Source: Gemmatimonadota bacterium (lineage in GTDB: Bacteria; Gemmatimonadota; Gemmatimonadetes; Gemmatimonadales; GWC2-71-9). From it: a DNA stretch of 64,000 bases. Positions within the stretch are counted from its first letter, which is position 1, and each line of letters begins with the position of its first letter. Positions 55,987 through 64,000 of this stretch are shown here, piece by piece. Made by a program: the position numbers and the translations under genes. Below the pieces are notes generated by a model. It was not told the DNA's origin. It saw only the letters and a list, made by a program, of their open reading frames with translations, and made no database searches. Where the stretch lies: positions 558,001 to 622,000 of the forward strand of contig JADJPD010000003.1 in the NCBI GenBank assembly GCA_016713435.1, read 5' to 3'.

Positions 55987-56889
55987 TCAGGCGACGGGCG
56001 CGCGCCCGGCGAGGATGGTGACGTTGTCGCTGGCGCCGCGCTCGAGGACGAGCTCGAGGAGGTCGCGGCAGAGCTGCTCGGAGGAGGTCATGCGGCCGAG
56101 GTGCTCGGCGAGCTCGGCGTCGGAGACGTGCTTGGTGAGGCCGTCACTGCAGAGGAAGACGACGCCGTCCCGGTCCTTGATCTCGAAGCGGGTCACCACC
56201 GGCTTCGCCTCCTCGCCGCCAATGGAGCTGACGAGAACGTGGCTGAGCGGGGAGCTGGCCACCCGGTCGGGGGCGAGGGCGCCCTCGTCCACCAGGGCCT
56301 GGGCCATGGTCTGGTCGCGGGTCACCTGGCGGAGGGTGCCGCGGAGGTAGTGATAGCAGCGGCTGTCGCCCACCTGCACCACGTAGACCCAGGGCCAGAT
56401 CACGATGGCGAGGGTGAGCGTCGTGGCCATGCGGAGTGGCGCGTCGCCGCCCTCCGCCTGGGCCCTGGCCTGCACCGCGGCGTGTGCCTCGAGGGCGGCG
56501 GTGCGGAGCGCCTCCTCGAACTCCGCCTCCTGGTCGGTGCCCGCCGTGTGGTAGCAGCGGAGGCCGGTGCTCACGTAGCTGGTGATGGTCTCGGTGGCGA
56601 GCTGGCTGGCCTCGCCGCCGGCGCCGCTTCCCACGCCGTCCGCCACGAGCATGATGGTGGCCAGCCGCTGGCCGCGGAGCGGGAGGCTCTCCACGTCGGG
56701 CAGGCTGGTGCCGTGCAGCAGCACCTGCGGGTGCACGGTGCAGAGGAGGAAGTGATCCTGGTTGGCCTTGCGGACCTTGCCCACGTGGGTGAGGCCGAAG
56801 AGGTCGAGCTCGTCGTCGCGCGGCTTCTGGCCGGGGACGCGATGGCTCCCGGTGAAGAGGCGGGTGGTGAACAGGTCGGTCAGGGACAT
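55987..56889 (-). CDS. PP2C-family Ser/Thr protein phosphatase
   Basis: A 300-residue metal-dependent phosphatase. The motifs are KVRKANQDHFLL, MLVADGVGSGAGGEAS (metal Asp), VVQVGDSRCYHYLRG, VFLCSDGLTKHVSD and GASDNVTILAGR. A 30-residue N-terminal extension without clear domains precedes it. The start at 56889 has GGAGGAG 7 bases upstream. It probably reverses phosphorylation by the kinase encoded 55 bp downstream. Confidence 0.94.
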   Translation of the reverse strand: MSLTDLFTTRLFTGSHRVPGQKPRDDELDLFGLTHVGKVRKANQDHFLLCTVHPQVLLHGTSLPDVESLPLRGQRLATIMLVADGVGSGAGGEASQLATETITSYVSTGLRCYHTAGTDQEAEFEEALRTAALEAHAAVQARAQAEGGDAPLRMATTLTLAIVIWPWVYVVQVGDSRCYHYLRGTLRQVTRDQTMAQALVDEGALAPDRVASSPLSHVLVSSIGGEEAKPVVTRFEIKDRDGVVFLCSDGLTKHVSDAELAEHLGRMTSSEQLCRDLLELVLERGASDNVTILAGRAPVA

Positions 56890-56980
56890 GGGACTCCTCC
56901 TCCGCCAAGATGCAGCACGGATGGGAGACGCGCGAGCGGTGGAGCGGGGGGCGGCCGGAATCCGGCCATGCCGCAGGGGG

Positions 56981-57655
56981 TCAGGGCGCGGTGATGTCGT
57001 CGAGGAAGCGGCGGTCCACGTAGCCGTTGACGCCGTCGAGCAGCACCCGGTACCAGCCCTGGGAGAGCGAGTCGGAGAGCACCTCCTGCCCCTCGAGGAG
57101 GACCTGCACCACCGGGGCACCCGGGCTCCGGTCGGCGCGCATGTTGACCGTGGTGTTGACCCGGCGGCGGGCCACGCCGGCCGGGAGCGGTGCCGGGGCG
57201 GTGACGGTGGAACCCGGGAGCACCGGCGCGGGCGCGCGGGCCGGAAGCGGCGGGGGTGGCGGAGGCGGAGGAGCCACGGCCACGGGTGCGGGGCCCGCCA
57301 GCCGGGTCACCGCCGCGCTGTCGCGGACGGTGTCGCTCGCCAGCACGCTGTCCACCAGGCTGTCGGCCGGCGCCGCGCGGGGCGTGTCGATGGCGATGGC
57401 CTGCTCCACGCGCTCCGGCGGGGTGGCCACCACCTGGGGCAGCGCGCCACGACTCCGCCGCACCCGGTCGATGACGACCACGGCGAGGGCCACGCCCACC
57501 ACGCCCACGAGGAGCGCCACCGGGATCCCCCAGTTCTTGGACCGGGGCGGGGTGTAGTTGAAGGGCTTGGGGTCGGCGGGCCGGCCGCAGGTGGGGCACC
57601 GGGTGGCGACGCTCAGCACCTTCCGGCCGCAGCCGGGGCACTCGATGTACGACAT
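56981..57655 (-). CDS. Zinc-ribbon, single-pass membrane protein with SH3-like domain
   Basis: A 224-residue protein. An N-terminal zinc ribbon uses Cys6, Cys9, Cys20 and Cys23. A membrane helix follows (about residues 42-63), then a long Pro/Ala-rich linker that includes nine consecutive prolines, and a bacterial SH3-like domain (about 165-224, VNTTVNMRADRSPGAPVVQ, GWYRVLLDGVNGYVDRRFL). The ribbon is cytoplasmic and the SH3 part is probably periplasmic, where it could bind peptidoglycan or a peptide. It is about 90 bp upstream of the PP2C gene in the same direction. Confidence 0.85.
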   Translation of the reverse strand: MSYIECPGCGRKVLSVATRCPTCGRPADPKPFNYTPPRSKNWGIPVALLVGVVGVALAVVVIDRVRRSRGALPQVVATPPERVEQAIAIDTPRAAPADSLVDSVLASDTVRDSAAVTRLAGPAPVAVAPPPPPPPPLPARAPAPVLPGSTVTAPAPLPAGVARRRVNTTVNMRADRSPGAPVVQVLLEGQEVLSDSLSQGWYRVLLDGVNGYVDRRFLDDITAP

Positions 57656-57749
57656 GCGATCGGACTTTCCGGACAGACCCGGCGCGGGGGCGCCGGGACG
57701 GGAGACGACGTGCGGGATGCCCAAAGATGGGCGGAGGTGGAAGGGGCCG

Positions 57750-58841
57750 CTAGGGAATCGCGGGGCGAGGGCTGCGGTCACGTCGGGGGGGCGGGCGGGG
57801 GGGGGGGGGGGTGGGGGAGCCCGGGAGCGGGCCGCCACGGGGCGGGGACTGGTCCCAGATTCCGCCGGCGGACGGGCGGCCTGGGGGCGAACCACGGGGG
57901 GGCGACTGGGGGTGTCCTGGCAACTGCGGCCCTTCGTGGACACAGCCGGCCTGGACGCACCTGGGAGGCGTCACGCCACAGAGCGCCTTCCCCATCGCCG
58001 CCAGGTGCCCCGCCGTGCTGCCGCAGCAGGCGCCGATGATGTGCGCTCCACGCGCCCGCACGTCGCGCGCGTACTGCGCCATGGCGCCCGGTGTGGCGTC
58101 GTAGGTGGCGTGGCCGTCCACGAGCCTCGGCATCCCCGCGTTCGCCTTGGCGATGAGCGGCAGCGTGGTGCCCGTCGCCACCATCCTGCCGATCACGTCG
58201 AGCATCTCCGCCGGGCCGTTGCCGCAGTTGGCGCCGAGCGCCGCCACGCCGAGCGGCGCAAGCGCCTCCACCGCCTGCTCCGGCCGCACGCCCATCATCG
58301 TCCGGCCCTTGGTGTCGAAGGTCATGGTCACCACGATCGGGATCCCGGCCGAGACCTCGCGCACGCCGGCCACGGCGGCCATGACCTCGGCGAGATCAGA
58401 CATGGTCTCGATCCAGATCAGGTCGGCGCCGCCGTCCACCAGCCCCTGCGCCTGCTCCGCGAAGCCGGCCCGCGCCTCCTCCGCGCCGAGCGGCCCGAGC
58501 GGCGCCAGCAGGAGCCCGCTCGGCCCGATGTCCCCGGCGATGAGCGCCTCCGGCGCCCCGCGGCGCGCCACCGCGACCGCGGCACGATTCAGCTCCGCAT
58601 GCCGCGACGTGAGTCCGTGGCGGTCCAGCCGCCAGCGGCTGGCGCCGAAGCTGTTGGTGAGGATGATCCGCGCGCCGGCCGCGGCGTACGCGGCGTGCAC
58701 CCCCGCCACGCGGTCGGGAAAGTCCACGTTCCACAGCTCGGGGGCGGCGCCGAGCTCGAGGCCGAGCGTCATCAGCGTGCTGCCCATGGCACCATCGGCG
58801 AGCACGGGGCCCGCGGCCAGCAGGTCGTCCAGGCGGCCCAT
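57750..58841 (-). CDS. Homocysteine S-methyltransferase family protein, C-terminal tail doubtful
   Basis: The first 290 residues form a TIM-barrel methyltransferase of the betaine/S-methylmethionine-homocysteine type: VLADGAMGSTLM, LTNSFGASRWRL, and the zinc ligands Cys206 (GANCGNG) and Cys272/Cys273 (IIGACCGSTAGH). It should transfer a methyl group to homocysteine, here probably from the adjacent corrinoid protein. After residue 290 a Pro-rich tail runs through a 15-G run (57797-57811 on the plus strand) and is likely frame drift, so the true stop is probably near 57970. It is divergent from the corrinoid gene. Confidence 0.87.
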   Translation of the reverse strand: MGRLDDLLAAGPVLADGAMGSTLMTLGLELGAAPELWNVDFPDRVAGVHAAYAAAGARIILTNSFGASRWRLDRHGLTSRHAELNRAAVAVARRGAPEALIAGDIGPSGLLLAPLGPLGAEEARAGFAEQAQGLVDGGADLIWIETMSDLAEVMAAVAGVREVSAGIPIVVTMTFDTKGRTMMGVRPEQAVEALAPLGVAALGANCGNGPAEMLDVIGRMVATGTTLPLIAKANAGMPRLVDGHATYDATPGAMAQYARDVRARGAHIIGACCGSTAGHLAAMGKALCGVTPPRCVQAGCVHEGPQLPGHPQSPPRGSPPGRPSAGGIWDQSPPRGGPLPGSPTPPPPRPPPRRDRSPRPAIP

Positions 58842-58884
58842 CGGTCTGTTCCAGGTCTGTGTAAGGGGAGTGGTGCGCCCGGGT

Positions 58885-58913
58885 TTGCGGTGCGTTCCGG
58901 GATGAGGGAATAT
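58885..58913 (+). promoter_or_regulatory. Candidate promoter of the corrinoid operon
   Basis: TTGCGG (58885-58890), a 17-bp spacer and GAATAT (58908-58913) lie 33 bp before the corrinoid protein start. The fit to sigma-70 is moderate. The 105-bp gap must also hold the promoter of the divergent homocysteine methyltransferase gene. Confidence 0.4.
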
Positions 58914-58946
58914 TGCCTGCCTCCCGCCCTTCCACGAAGAGACCCC

Positions 58947-59609
58947 ATGTCCGACGCGCTGTTTGCCGCGATGCGGCAAGCCGTGATTGACGGCGACGCC
59001 GACCAGGCCCGCGCCCTCGCCACCGCGGCGCTGGCGCAGGGCATCGCCCCGCTCGACGCCATCAACCAGGGCTTCGTCCCCGGCATCCACCACGTGGGCG
59101 TGCAGTTCGGCGCGGGCGAGATGTTCCTGCCCGACCTGGTGCTGGGCGGCGAGGCCATGAAGGCGGCGGTGAGCGTGCTCGAGCCGGAGCTGGCGCGCCG
59201 CGGCGCCGAGCGCGAGCGGCTCGGCACCGTGGTCCTCGGCACCGTGCGCGGGGACATCCACGAGATCGGCAAGACGCTGGTGCACACCATGCTCTCCGCC
59301 AGCGGCTTCGAGGTGCACGACCTCGGCGTGGACGTGAGCGTGGAGCGGTTCATCGCCGCGGTGAAGGAACGGCAGCCGGACGTGCTCGGCATGTCCGCGC
59401 TCCTCACCACCACCATGCCCGGGCAGAAGCTGGTGATCGAGGCGCTCAAGGCCGAGGGCCTGCGCGAGCGGGTGAAGGTGATCGTCGGCGGCGCGCCGGT
59501 GAGCCAGGCCTGGGCCGACAGCATCGGCGCCGACGGCTACGGGGAGGACGCCATGCGGGCCGTGACGCTGGTGCGCCGCCTGCTCGGGAAGGGCGCCCCC
59601 GCCGCATGA
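58947..59609 (+). CDS. Corrinoid (B12-binding) methyl-carrier protein
   Basis: A 220-residue protein of the MtbC/MttC type. It has a helical cap domain (about 5-85, with GFVPGIHHVGVQFGAGEMFLP) and a cobalamin-binding Rossmann domain with GDIHEIGK (His105 is the lower cobalt ligand in DxHxxG), MSALLTTTM and GGAPVS. It shuttles methyl groups between the MttB-family enzyme encoded next and an acceptor methyltransferase. It overlaps that gene (ATGA). Confidence 0.95.
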   Translation: MSDALFAAMRQAVIDGDADQARALATAALAQGIAPLDAINQGFVPGIHHVGVQFGAGEMFLPDLVLGGEAMKAAVSVLEPELARRGAERERLGTVVLGTVRGDIHEIGKTLVHTMLSASGFEVHDLGVDVSVERFIAAVKERQPDVLGMSALLTTTMPGQKLVIEALKAEGLRERVKVIVGGAPVSQAWADSIGADGYGEDAMRAVTLVRRLLGKGAPAA

Positions 59610-61054
59610 CGCCGACGATCACCATGCTCGAGCCCACGCTGCGGGAGCGCATCGTGGGGGAAGCGATCGCGCTGCTCGGCGCCACCGGGGTGCGGGTGCA
59701 GTCCCCCGCGGCGCAGGCCGTGCTGCAGCAGGCCGGCGCCACGGTGAGCGACGGGGTGGCCTGGATCCCCGAGGCCGCGATCCGCCAGGCGCTGGCCACG
59801 GTGCCGCGCACCTTCTGGCTGCACCGCCGCGACGGCACGCCCTCCGTCGAGTACGGCGGCACCGCGTCCCACTTCGATCCCGGCTCCTCCTGCGTCAGCG
59901 TGCTGGACCCTGACACCCGCGCGCCCCGCCCCTCGCAGGCCGCGGACCTGGTGCGCCTGGTGCAGGTGGCCGAGGGGCTTGCCGCGTACTCGGCGCAGTC
60001 CACCGCGGTGGTGTGCGGCGACGTGCCGGCGGCCATCGCCGACCTGTACCGGCTGTTCCTGGTGCTCTGGTACTCGGAGAAGCCGGTGGTGACCGGCGGC
60101 TTCACGGCGGCCACCACGGCCACGATGATCGCGCTGCTCGAGGCGGAGGCCGGGAGCGCCGAGGCGCTCCGCGCGCGGCCACGGGCGGTGTTCGACGTCT
60201 GCCCGGTGCCGCCGCTTCTCTGGAGCGACTACGCCGGCGACACGCTGCTCACGCTGGCGCGGGCCGGCGTGCCGGCGGAGATCGTGTCGGTGCCGCTGGC
60301 GGGCGCCACGGCGCCGGTGACGCTGGCGGGCGCGCTGGTGCAGCACACCGCCGAATGCCTCACCGGGGTGGTGCTGCACCAGGGGGCGGCCCCGGGGGCG
60401 CCGCTCGTCTGGGGCGGCGCGCCCGCCATCTTCGACATGCGCACCGGCAACGCGCCCATGGGCGCCATCGAGACGGCGATGCTCAACGCCGCCACCTGCC
60501 AGGTGGGGCGGCACCTGGGCCTGCCCACGCACGGCTACCTCTGCGGCAGCGACGCGAAGGTGGTGGACGCGCAGGCGGGCCTCGAGACCGGGATGGCCGC
60601 GCTGACGGGGGTGCTGGCCGGCATCAACATGATCTCGGGCGCCGGCATGCTGGACTTCCTGGCCACCCACAGCGCCGAGAAGCTGGTGCTCGACGCCGAG
60701 GGCATCCTCATGGCGCAGCGCTTCGGCCGCGGCATCGAGGCGCGGGGCGAGTCGCTGGCGCTCCAGACCTTCCGGCAGGTGGGGCTCACCGGAGAGTTCC
60801 TGAAGCTCAAGGAGACCCGGAACCTCTTCAAGCAGGAGCAGAACCTGCCCTCGCCGGTCATCGACCGCGCGTCGTACCGCGGCTGGCAGGACGCCGGCGG
60901 CCTCGACGCCTTCCAGCGGGCGCGGCAGCGAGCCGACCAACTGGTGGCGCAGTACCAGCGCCCGGCCCTGGACCCGGCGCGGGAGGCGGCGATGCTTGCG
61001 CTGATGCAGCGTGAGGCGGTCGCCGTGGGGCTCACCACGCTGCCGGGGCTCTGA
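59606..61054 (+). CDS. MttB-family (trimethylamine/betaine-type) methyltransferase, no pyrrolysine
   Basis: A 482-residue protein of the MttB superfamily: SHFDPGSSCVSVLDPDTR, GFTAATTATMIALLEAE, VPLAGATAPVTLAGALVQH, WGGAPAIFDMRTGNAPMGA and the C-terminal SPVIDRASYRGWQ. There is no in-frame amber codon, so it belongs to the non-pyrrolysine group (such as the glycine-betaine methyltransferase MtgB), which demethylates quaternary amines. The exact substrate is open. It hands the methyl group to the corrinoid protein encoded just upstream. Confidence 0.93.
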   Translation: MTPTITMLEPTLRERIVGEAIALLGATGVRVQSPAAQAVLQQAGATVSDGVAWIPEAAIRQALATVPRTFWLHRRDGTPSVEYGGTASHFDPGSSCVSVLDPDTRAPRPSQAADLVRLVQVAEGLAAYSAQSTAVVCGDVPAAIADLYRLFLVLWYSEKPVVTGGFTAATTATMIALLEAEAGSAEALRARPRAVFDVCPVPPLLWSDYAGDTLLTLARAGVPAEIVSVPLAGATAPVTLAGALVQHTAECLTGVVLHQGAAPGAPLVWGGAPAIFDMRTGNAPMGAIETAMLNAATCQVGRHLGLPTHGYLCGSDAKVVDAQAGLETGMAALTGVLAGINMISGAGMLDFLATHSAEKLVLDAEGILMAQRFGRGIEARGESLALQTFRQVGLTGEFLKLKETRNLFKQEQNLPSPVIDRASYRGWQDAGGLDAFQRARQRADQLVAQYQRPALDPAREAAMLALMQREAVAVGLTTLPGL

Positions 61055-61055
61055 G

Positions 61056-61727
61056 ATGACCGCCGTGGCCCTTCCCCCCGTGACGGTGGACGAGCTGCTC
61101 CGCGCCCAGGGCGCCGACCCCGCGCGCCTCGGCACCCGCCACGCCGCGCTGGCGGCCATCGCCGAGGAGGCGCTGGAGGCCGGGGCGGCGGCGGTGCGCC
61201 CGGGGGTGACGTGGAGCTGGCGGGAGGTGCGGGGGGTGCACCCCGGCCGGGTGCTGCTGGACGGGGCCGGCCCGCTCCGCCACGCGGCGCTGGCGGAGGG
61301 CCTGGCTGGCGCCAGCCGGGTGGCGGCGGCGGCGCTCACGCTCGGGCCGGGCCTCGAGCGGCTGGTGGTCTCGCACGTGATGGGGCGGCCGTCGCTGGCG
61401 CTGGCGCTCGACGCCTACGGTTCCACGGTGCTGATGCGGCTCGGCACGGAGGCGCGGGAGGCCATCGCGGCGGAGGCGGCGGGGCACGGGCTGGCCATGG
61501 GCCCGTCGCTCTTCCCGGGGATGCCGGGCTGGCCGGTGGTGCCGGGCCAGGCCGAGCTGCTGGGCCTGCTGGACGCGCCGCCCGACGGGCTCACGCTCAC
61601 CGAGCTCGGGATGCTGGTGCCGGGGAAGTCACTGACGTTCCTGGTGGGCGCGGGGCGCGGCCTGGCGCCGGGGGGCGCCCCCTGCGACGGGTGCGACGCG
61701 TCGCCGCGCTGTTCGCACCGCGCCTGA
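61056..61727 (+). CDS. B12-dependent methionine synthase activation-domain-like protein
   Basis: A 223-residue protein resembling the stand-alone relatives of the MetH activation domain found in corrinoid methyltransferase operons. It has LTLGPGLERLVVSHVM, LALDAYGSTVLMRLGTEARE, SLFPGMPGWPVVPGQAELL and LTELGMLVPGKSLTFLVGAG. It ends in a small Cys cluster (CDGCDASPRCSHR) common in this family, whose role is unknown; it may bind a metal. It starts directly after the MttB-family stop and is 1 bp before the next gene. Confidence 0.85.
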   Translation: MTAVALPPVTVDELLRAQGADPARLGTRHAALAAIAEEALEAGAAAVRPGVTWSWREVRGVHPGRVLLDGAGPLRHAALAEGLAGASRVAAAALTLGPGLERLVVSHVMGRPSLALALDAYGSTVLMRLGTEAREAIAAEAAGHGLAMGPSLFPGMPGWPVVPGQAELLGLLDAPPDGLTLTELGMLVPGKSLTFLVGAGRGLAPGGAPCDGCDASPRCSHRA

Positions 61728-61728
61728 C

Positions 61729-63354
61729 ATGCCCGGCGCCGCCCGCCTGACGGTCGAGTTCCAGCCGCTCGGCCGGCGCGCCGCCGTGGCGCCGGGCCAG
61801 ACCCTGCTCGACGCCGCGCGCGAGGGCGGCATCGCGCTCACGGCCACCTGCGGCGGCGTCGGCTCCTGCGCCAGCTGCCGGGTGCGGCTGGTGGGCGGCC
61901 GCCTCTCGCCGATTACCGACCTCGAGGCGCTGGCGCTCGAGGCCGCCGAGCTCGCCGCCGGCGACCGGCTGGCCTGCCAGGCCGTGCCCGACGGCGACGT
62001 GCGGCTCCATTGCCCACCCGACTCGCTCCGCACCAGCCAGCGGCTCCAGCTCGAGGCGCTGGGCGGCGCGGTGCCCGACGGCTCCATTCCTGCCCCACCC
62101 GGCGCCCTCGGCCTGGCGGTGGACCTGGGCACCACCAAGGTGGCGGCGTACCTCGTGGACCTGGCCACCGGCACCGCGGTGGCCAGCCACGCCGCGCCGA
62201 ACCCACAGGTGGCCTGGGGCGAGGACGTGATCAGCCGGGTGGCCTACGCCGGCCAGCACCCCGACGCGGCGGCGCGCCTGACACAGACGGTGCGCGCGGC
62301 GATCGCCAGCCTGGCCGGGACCCTGTCGCGGCACGCCGGCGTGCCGCTCAGCGAGGTGCGCCGGATGGTGGTGGTGGGGAACACCGCCATGCACCACCTG
62401 CTGCTCGCCCTGCCGGTGACGCAGCTCGGGCTGGCCCCGTACGCCCCGGCCCACACCGACCCGCTCACCCTGACCGGCGACCCGCTCGCCACCGGCCTCC
62501 CGGCCGAGGCGGAGGTGGTGCTTCCTCCCGTGATCGCCGGCTTCGTGGGGAGTGACCACGTGGCCATGCTGCTCGCCGCCGGCCTCGACACCGCCACCGA
62601 CACGGTGCTGGCCGTGGACATCGGCACCAACACCGAGCTGTCGCTGCTGCACCGGGGGACGCTCCTCACCTGCTCCACGCCCTCGGGGCCGGCGTTCGAG
62701 GGGGCGCACCTCTCCACCGGGATGCGGGCGGCGCCGGGGGCAGTGGAGGCGGTGCGCATCGCGGGCGACCAGCTCCACTGGCGCAGCGTGGACGACGCCC
62801 CGCCCGTCGGGATCTGCGGGTCGGGCGTCGTGGACCTGATGGCGGAGCTGCTGCGGGCGCGGCTCCTCTCCGAGCGCGGGGCGCTGGTGGGGGAACACCC
62901 GGCGCTCCGGCGCGGCGCCGGGGCCCCGGAGCTGGTGGTGGTGCCGGGCCGGGACACGGGGCACGGCCGCGACCTGACGGTGCAGCGGCGCGACCTGCAC
63001 GAGATCGCCCTCGCCAAGGCGGCGATCCGGAGCGCCATCGACACGCTGCTGGCGCGCGCGGGACTCGACCCGCTCGCGGTGGACCGGGTGGTGGTGGCGG
63101 GGGCGTTCGGGAGCTACCTGGACCTGGGCAGCGCGGTGCGGATCGGGATGTTCCCGCCACTGCCGCGGGAGCGGTTCGTGCAGGTGGGCAACGCGGCGGG
63201 ACTCGGCGCGCGGCAGGTGCTGGTGTCGCGCCGGCGTGAAGCCGACGGGCTGGCGCTGGCGCGACGGGCGGTGCACGTGGAGCTGAGTGGTGAGCCGGGA
63301 TTCCGGGAGCGGTACCTCGACGCGCTGTGGCTGCCGATGCGGGTGCGGGGCTGA
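61729..63354 (+). CDS. Corrinoid activation protein (RACo/RamA-like, 2Fe-2S + ASKHA ATPase)
   Basis: A 541-residue protein. The N-terminal [2Fe-2S] domain has Cys41, Cys47, Cys50 and Cys83 (CGGVGSCASC, LACQA). A linker leads to an ASKHA-type ATPase domain (DUF4445-like): LAVDLGTTKVAAYLVDL, MVVVGNTAMHHLLL, VLAVDIGTNTELSLL, PPVGICGSGVVDLMAEL and VVVAGAFGSYLDLGSAVRIG. Such proteins use ATP to drive reduction of inactive Co(II)-corrinoid to Co(I). It completes the methyl-transfer operon. Confidence 0.94.
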   Translation: MPGAARLTVEFQPLGRRAAVAPGQTLLDAAREGGIALTATCGGVGSCASCRVRLVGGRLSPITDLEALALEAAELAAGDRLACQAVPDGDVRLHCPPDSLRTSQRLQLEALGGAVPDGSIPAPPGALGLAVDLGTTKVAAYLVDLATGTAVASHAAPNPQVAWGEDVISRVAYAGQHPDAAARLTQTVRAAIASLAGTLSRHAGVPLSEVRRMVVVGNTAMHHLLLALPVTQLGLAPYAPAHTDPLTLTGDPLATGLPAEAEVVLPPVIAGFVGSDHVAMLLAAGLDTATDTVLAVDIGTNTELSLLHRGTLLTCSTPSGPAFEGAHLSTGMRAAPGAVEAVRIAGDQLHWRSVDDAPPVGICGSGVVDLMAELLRARLLSERGALVGEHPALRRGAGAPELVVVPGRDTGHGRDLTVQRRDLHEIALAKAAIRSAIDTLLARAGLDPLAVDRVVVAGAFGSYLDLGSAVRIGMFPPLPRERFVQVGNAAGLGARQVLVSRRREADGLALARRAVHVELSGEPGFRERYLDALWLPMRVRG

Positions 63355-63372
63355 GCCAAGGGCTCGGCCCGC
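63345..63372. terminator. Weak hairpin between convergent genes
   Basis: gcggggctgagcc and gggctcggcccgc form an imperfect stem around the stop of the corrinoid activator gene, before the convergent stop at 63380. Several mismatches make this a weak call. Confidence 0.35.
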
Positions 63373-63379
63373 GCCGGCG

Positions 63380-64000
63380 TCAGTCGCGACGTGCCGGGCG
63401 GGTGAGGTCCCGCAGCACGGAGAACCAGTTGGTGACCACCGCGAGCCGCGTCGTCCCCGCGGGCCCCGCCATGGGCGCGAGGAGATAGAGCCGCTCACCG
63501 TCCGCCGAGGCGGCGTACTCGTACCCGCCCACGTTGATCCAGTCGCCGCGGGCCAGCAGCTGGGGCTCGGCGGCGTCGAGCGCCCCGGCGGCGGTCACGC
63601 GCACGCTCGCGCTCCACCAGTCCTGCCCGAATCGCCAGACCAGTTCCCGGCCCCCCCGCGTCCAGAGCGGCTCCTCGCCGCCGGCGCGCGAGATGCGCCA
63701 CCGCCGCCCGGTGACCGGCCAGGGCTGGACATAGATCTCGTCGTTGCCCGTCTCGCTGGAGGAGTAGGCAATCCACTTGCCGTCCGGCGAGAAGACGCCG
63801 CCCCACTCGAGCCCGGCCGTGGCCGCCAACACGCGCACGGCACCCGCGCTGTCCTGGTCCAGCACGGTGAGGTCGGAGCTCGTGGAGTCCGTGAAGGGGT
63901 TCACCGACAGGAACCGGCCGTCCGGGGACCAGCGCACGCCCGATCCCACAATGGCCCCCTCGAGGTTGGCCACGACGGTGGGATTCTCCCGTCCGCTCGC
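63380..64000 (-). CDS. TolB/PD40-like propeller, C-terminal part (probably Ser/Thr kinase)
   Basis: The start lies beyond the window. About 207 C-terminal residues are visible, with PD40-type repeats WSPDGRFLSVNPF and FSPDGKWIAYSSSETGNDEIYVQ, then a beta-rich end finishing with TRLAVVTNWFSVLRDL. This ending is like that of kinase-propeller proteins such as the one at 53298-55931, so a membrane Ser/Thr kinase is likely, but the kinase domain is not in view. Confidence 0.75.
   Translation of the reverse strand, partial: ASGRENPTVVANLEGAIVGSGVRWSPDGRFLSVNPFTDSTSSDLTVLDQDSAGAVRVLAATAGLEWGGVFSPDGKWIAYSSSETGNDEIYVQPWPVTGRRWRISRAGGEEPLWTRGGRELVWRFGQDWWSASVRVTAAGALDAAEPQLLARGDWINVGGYEYAASADGERLYLLAPMAGPAGTTRLAVVTNWFSVLRDLTRPARRD

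Noticed and set aside
50967..56021. A 1684-codon open frame on the plus strand through asnB, ACP and the kinase region
   Set aside because: It is an overlapping frame of well-supported genes; its Gly/Ala/Arg-rich translation has no motifs and reflects the lack of A/T stops at high GC.

Overview
The window is about 64 kb of chromosomal DNA at roughly 70% G+C from a Gram-negative, probably aerobic bacterium. The best guess from sequence alone is Gemmatimonadota. Pointers are Ser/Thr kinases with C-terminal TolB/PD40-like propellers, many short lipoproteins and 'AQ'-type signal peptides, a DUF2911 protein, an Ig-like lipoprotein remnant, TolC/RND and TonB parts that imply an outer membrane, and extreme GC with tightly overlapping genes. 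I see no rRNA, CRISPR array, phage genes or transposase. One tRNA-Phe(GAA) is present.

Layout. 1-5100: a partial BNR/Ycf48-like propeller, an FKBP lipoprotein, a frameshifted F420/NADP-type reductase, a DJ-1/PfpI protein divergent from an HxlR regulator with a candidate operator, and two small exported proteins. 5137-11403: an ArsR-family regulator divergent from a tolC-MFP-RND-DUF2892 efflux operon, with a perfect 18-bp palindrome between them. 11434-17152: a damaged DUF2911 gene, two exported proteins, an almost pure G/C tract of about 594 bp, a SET-domain protein, an aldo/keto reductase and a 21-bp tandem repeat array. 17153-25000: a lipoprotein, a truncated TLC-like transporter, two Tat-exported NAD-epimerase paralogues, tRNA-Phe, upp, a polysaccharide deacetylase and a badly frameshifted Ig-like lipoprotein region. 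25054-33515: a beta-CASP nuclease, a DUF218 protein, a histidine kinase, an M16 peptidase pair, a Nudix hydrolase, and an ECF sigma with a separately promoted anti-sigma. 33868-44891: holA, a SPOR protein and mutS, a small membrane protein with an S41-type peptidase, a TonB-like protein, cbs and ddl, then a rhomboid protease.

44964-53224: two divergent operons. One holds an AMP ligase, an SGNH hydrolase, a hexapeptide acyltransferase and an alkaline-phosphatase-fold membrane protein. The other holds an enlarged NadE-like enzyme, an AsnB-like amidotransferase and an acyl carrier protein. Together they look like one ACP-dependent cell-envelope or secondary-metabolite pathway. 53298-57655: a Ser/Thr kinase, a PP2C phosphatase and a zinc-ribbon/SH3 protein. 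57750-63354: a corrinoid methyl-transfer module with a homocysteine methyltransferase, a corrinoid protein, an MttB-family methyltransferase, a B12 activation-domain protein and a RACo-like 2Fe-2S activator. The window ends in a partial TolB-like propeller.

Two features cut across the window. The first is a family of 220-240-bp intergenic inverted-repeat elements whose arms are built of iterated CGCAGAGG/CCTCTGCG units; there are three full copies, one half copy and one possible decayed copy. The second is a large number of single-base frameshifts in or next to G/C runs, some in conserved genes (holA, upp). These look more like consensus errors than decay, so 'broken' genes here should be read with caution.
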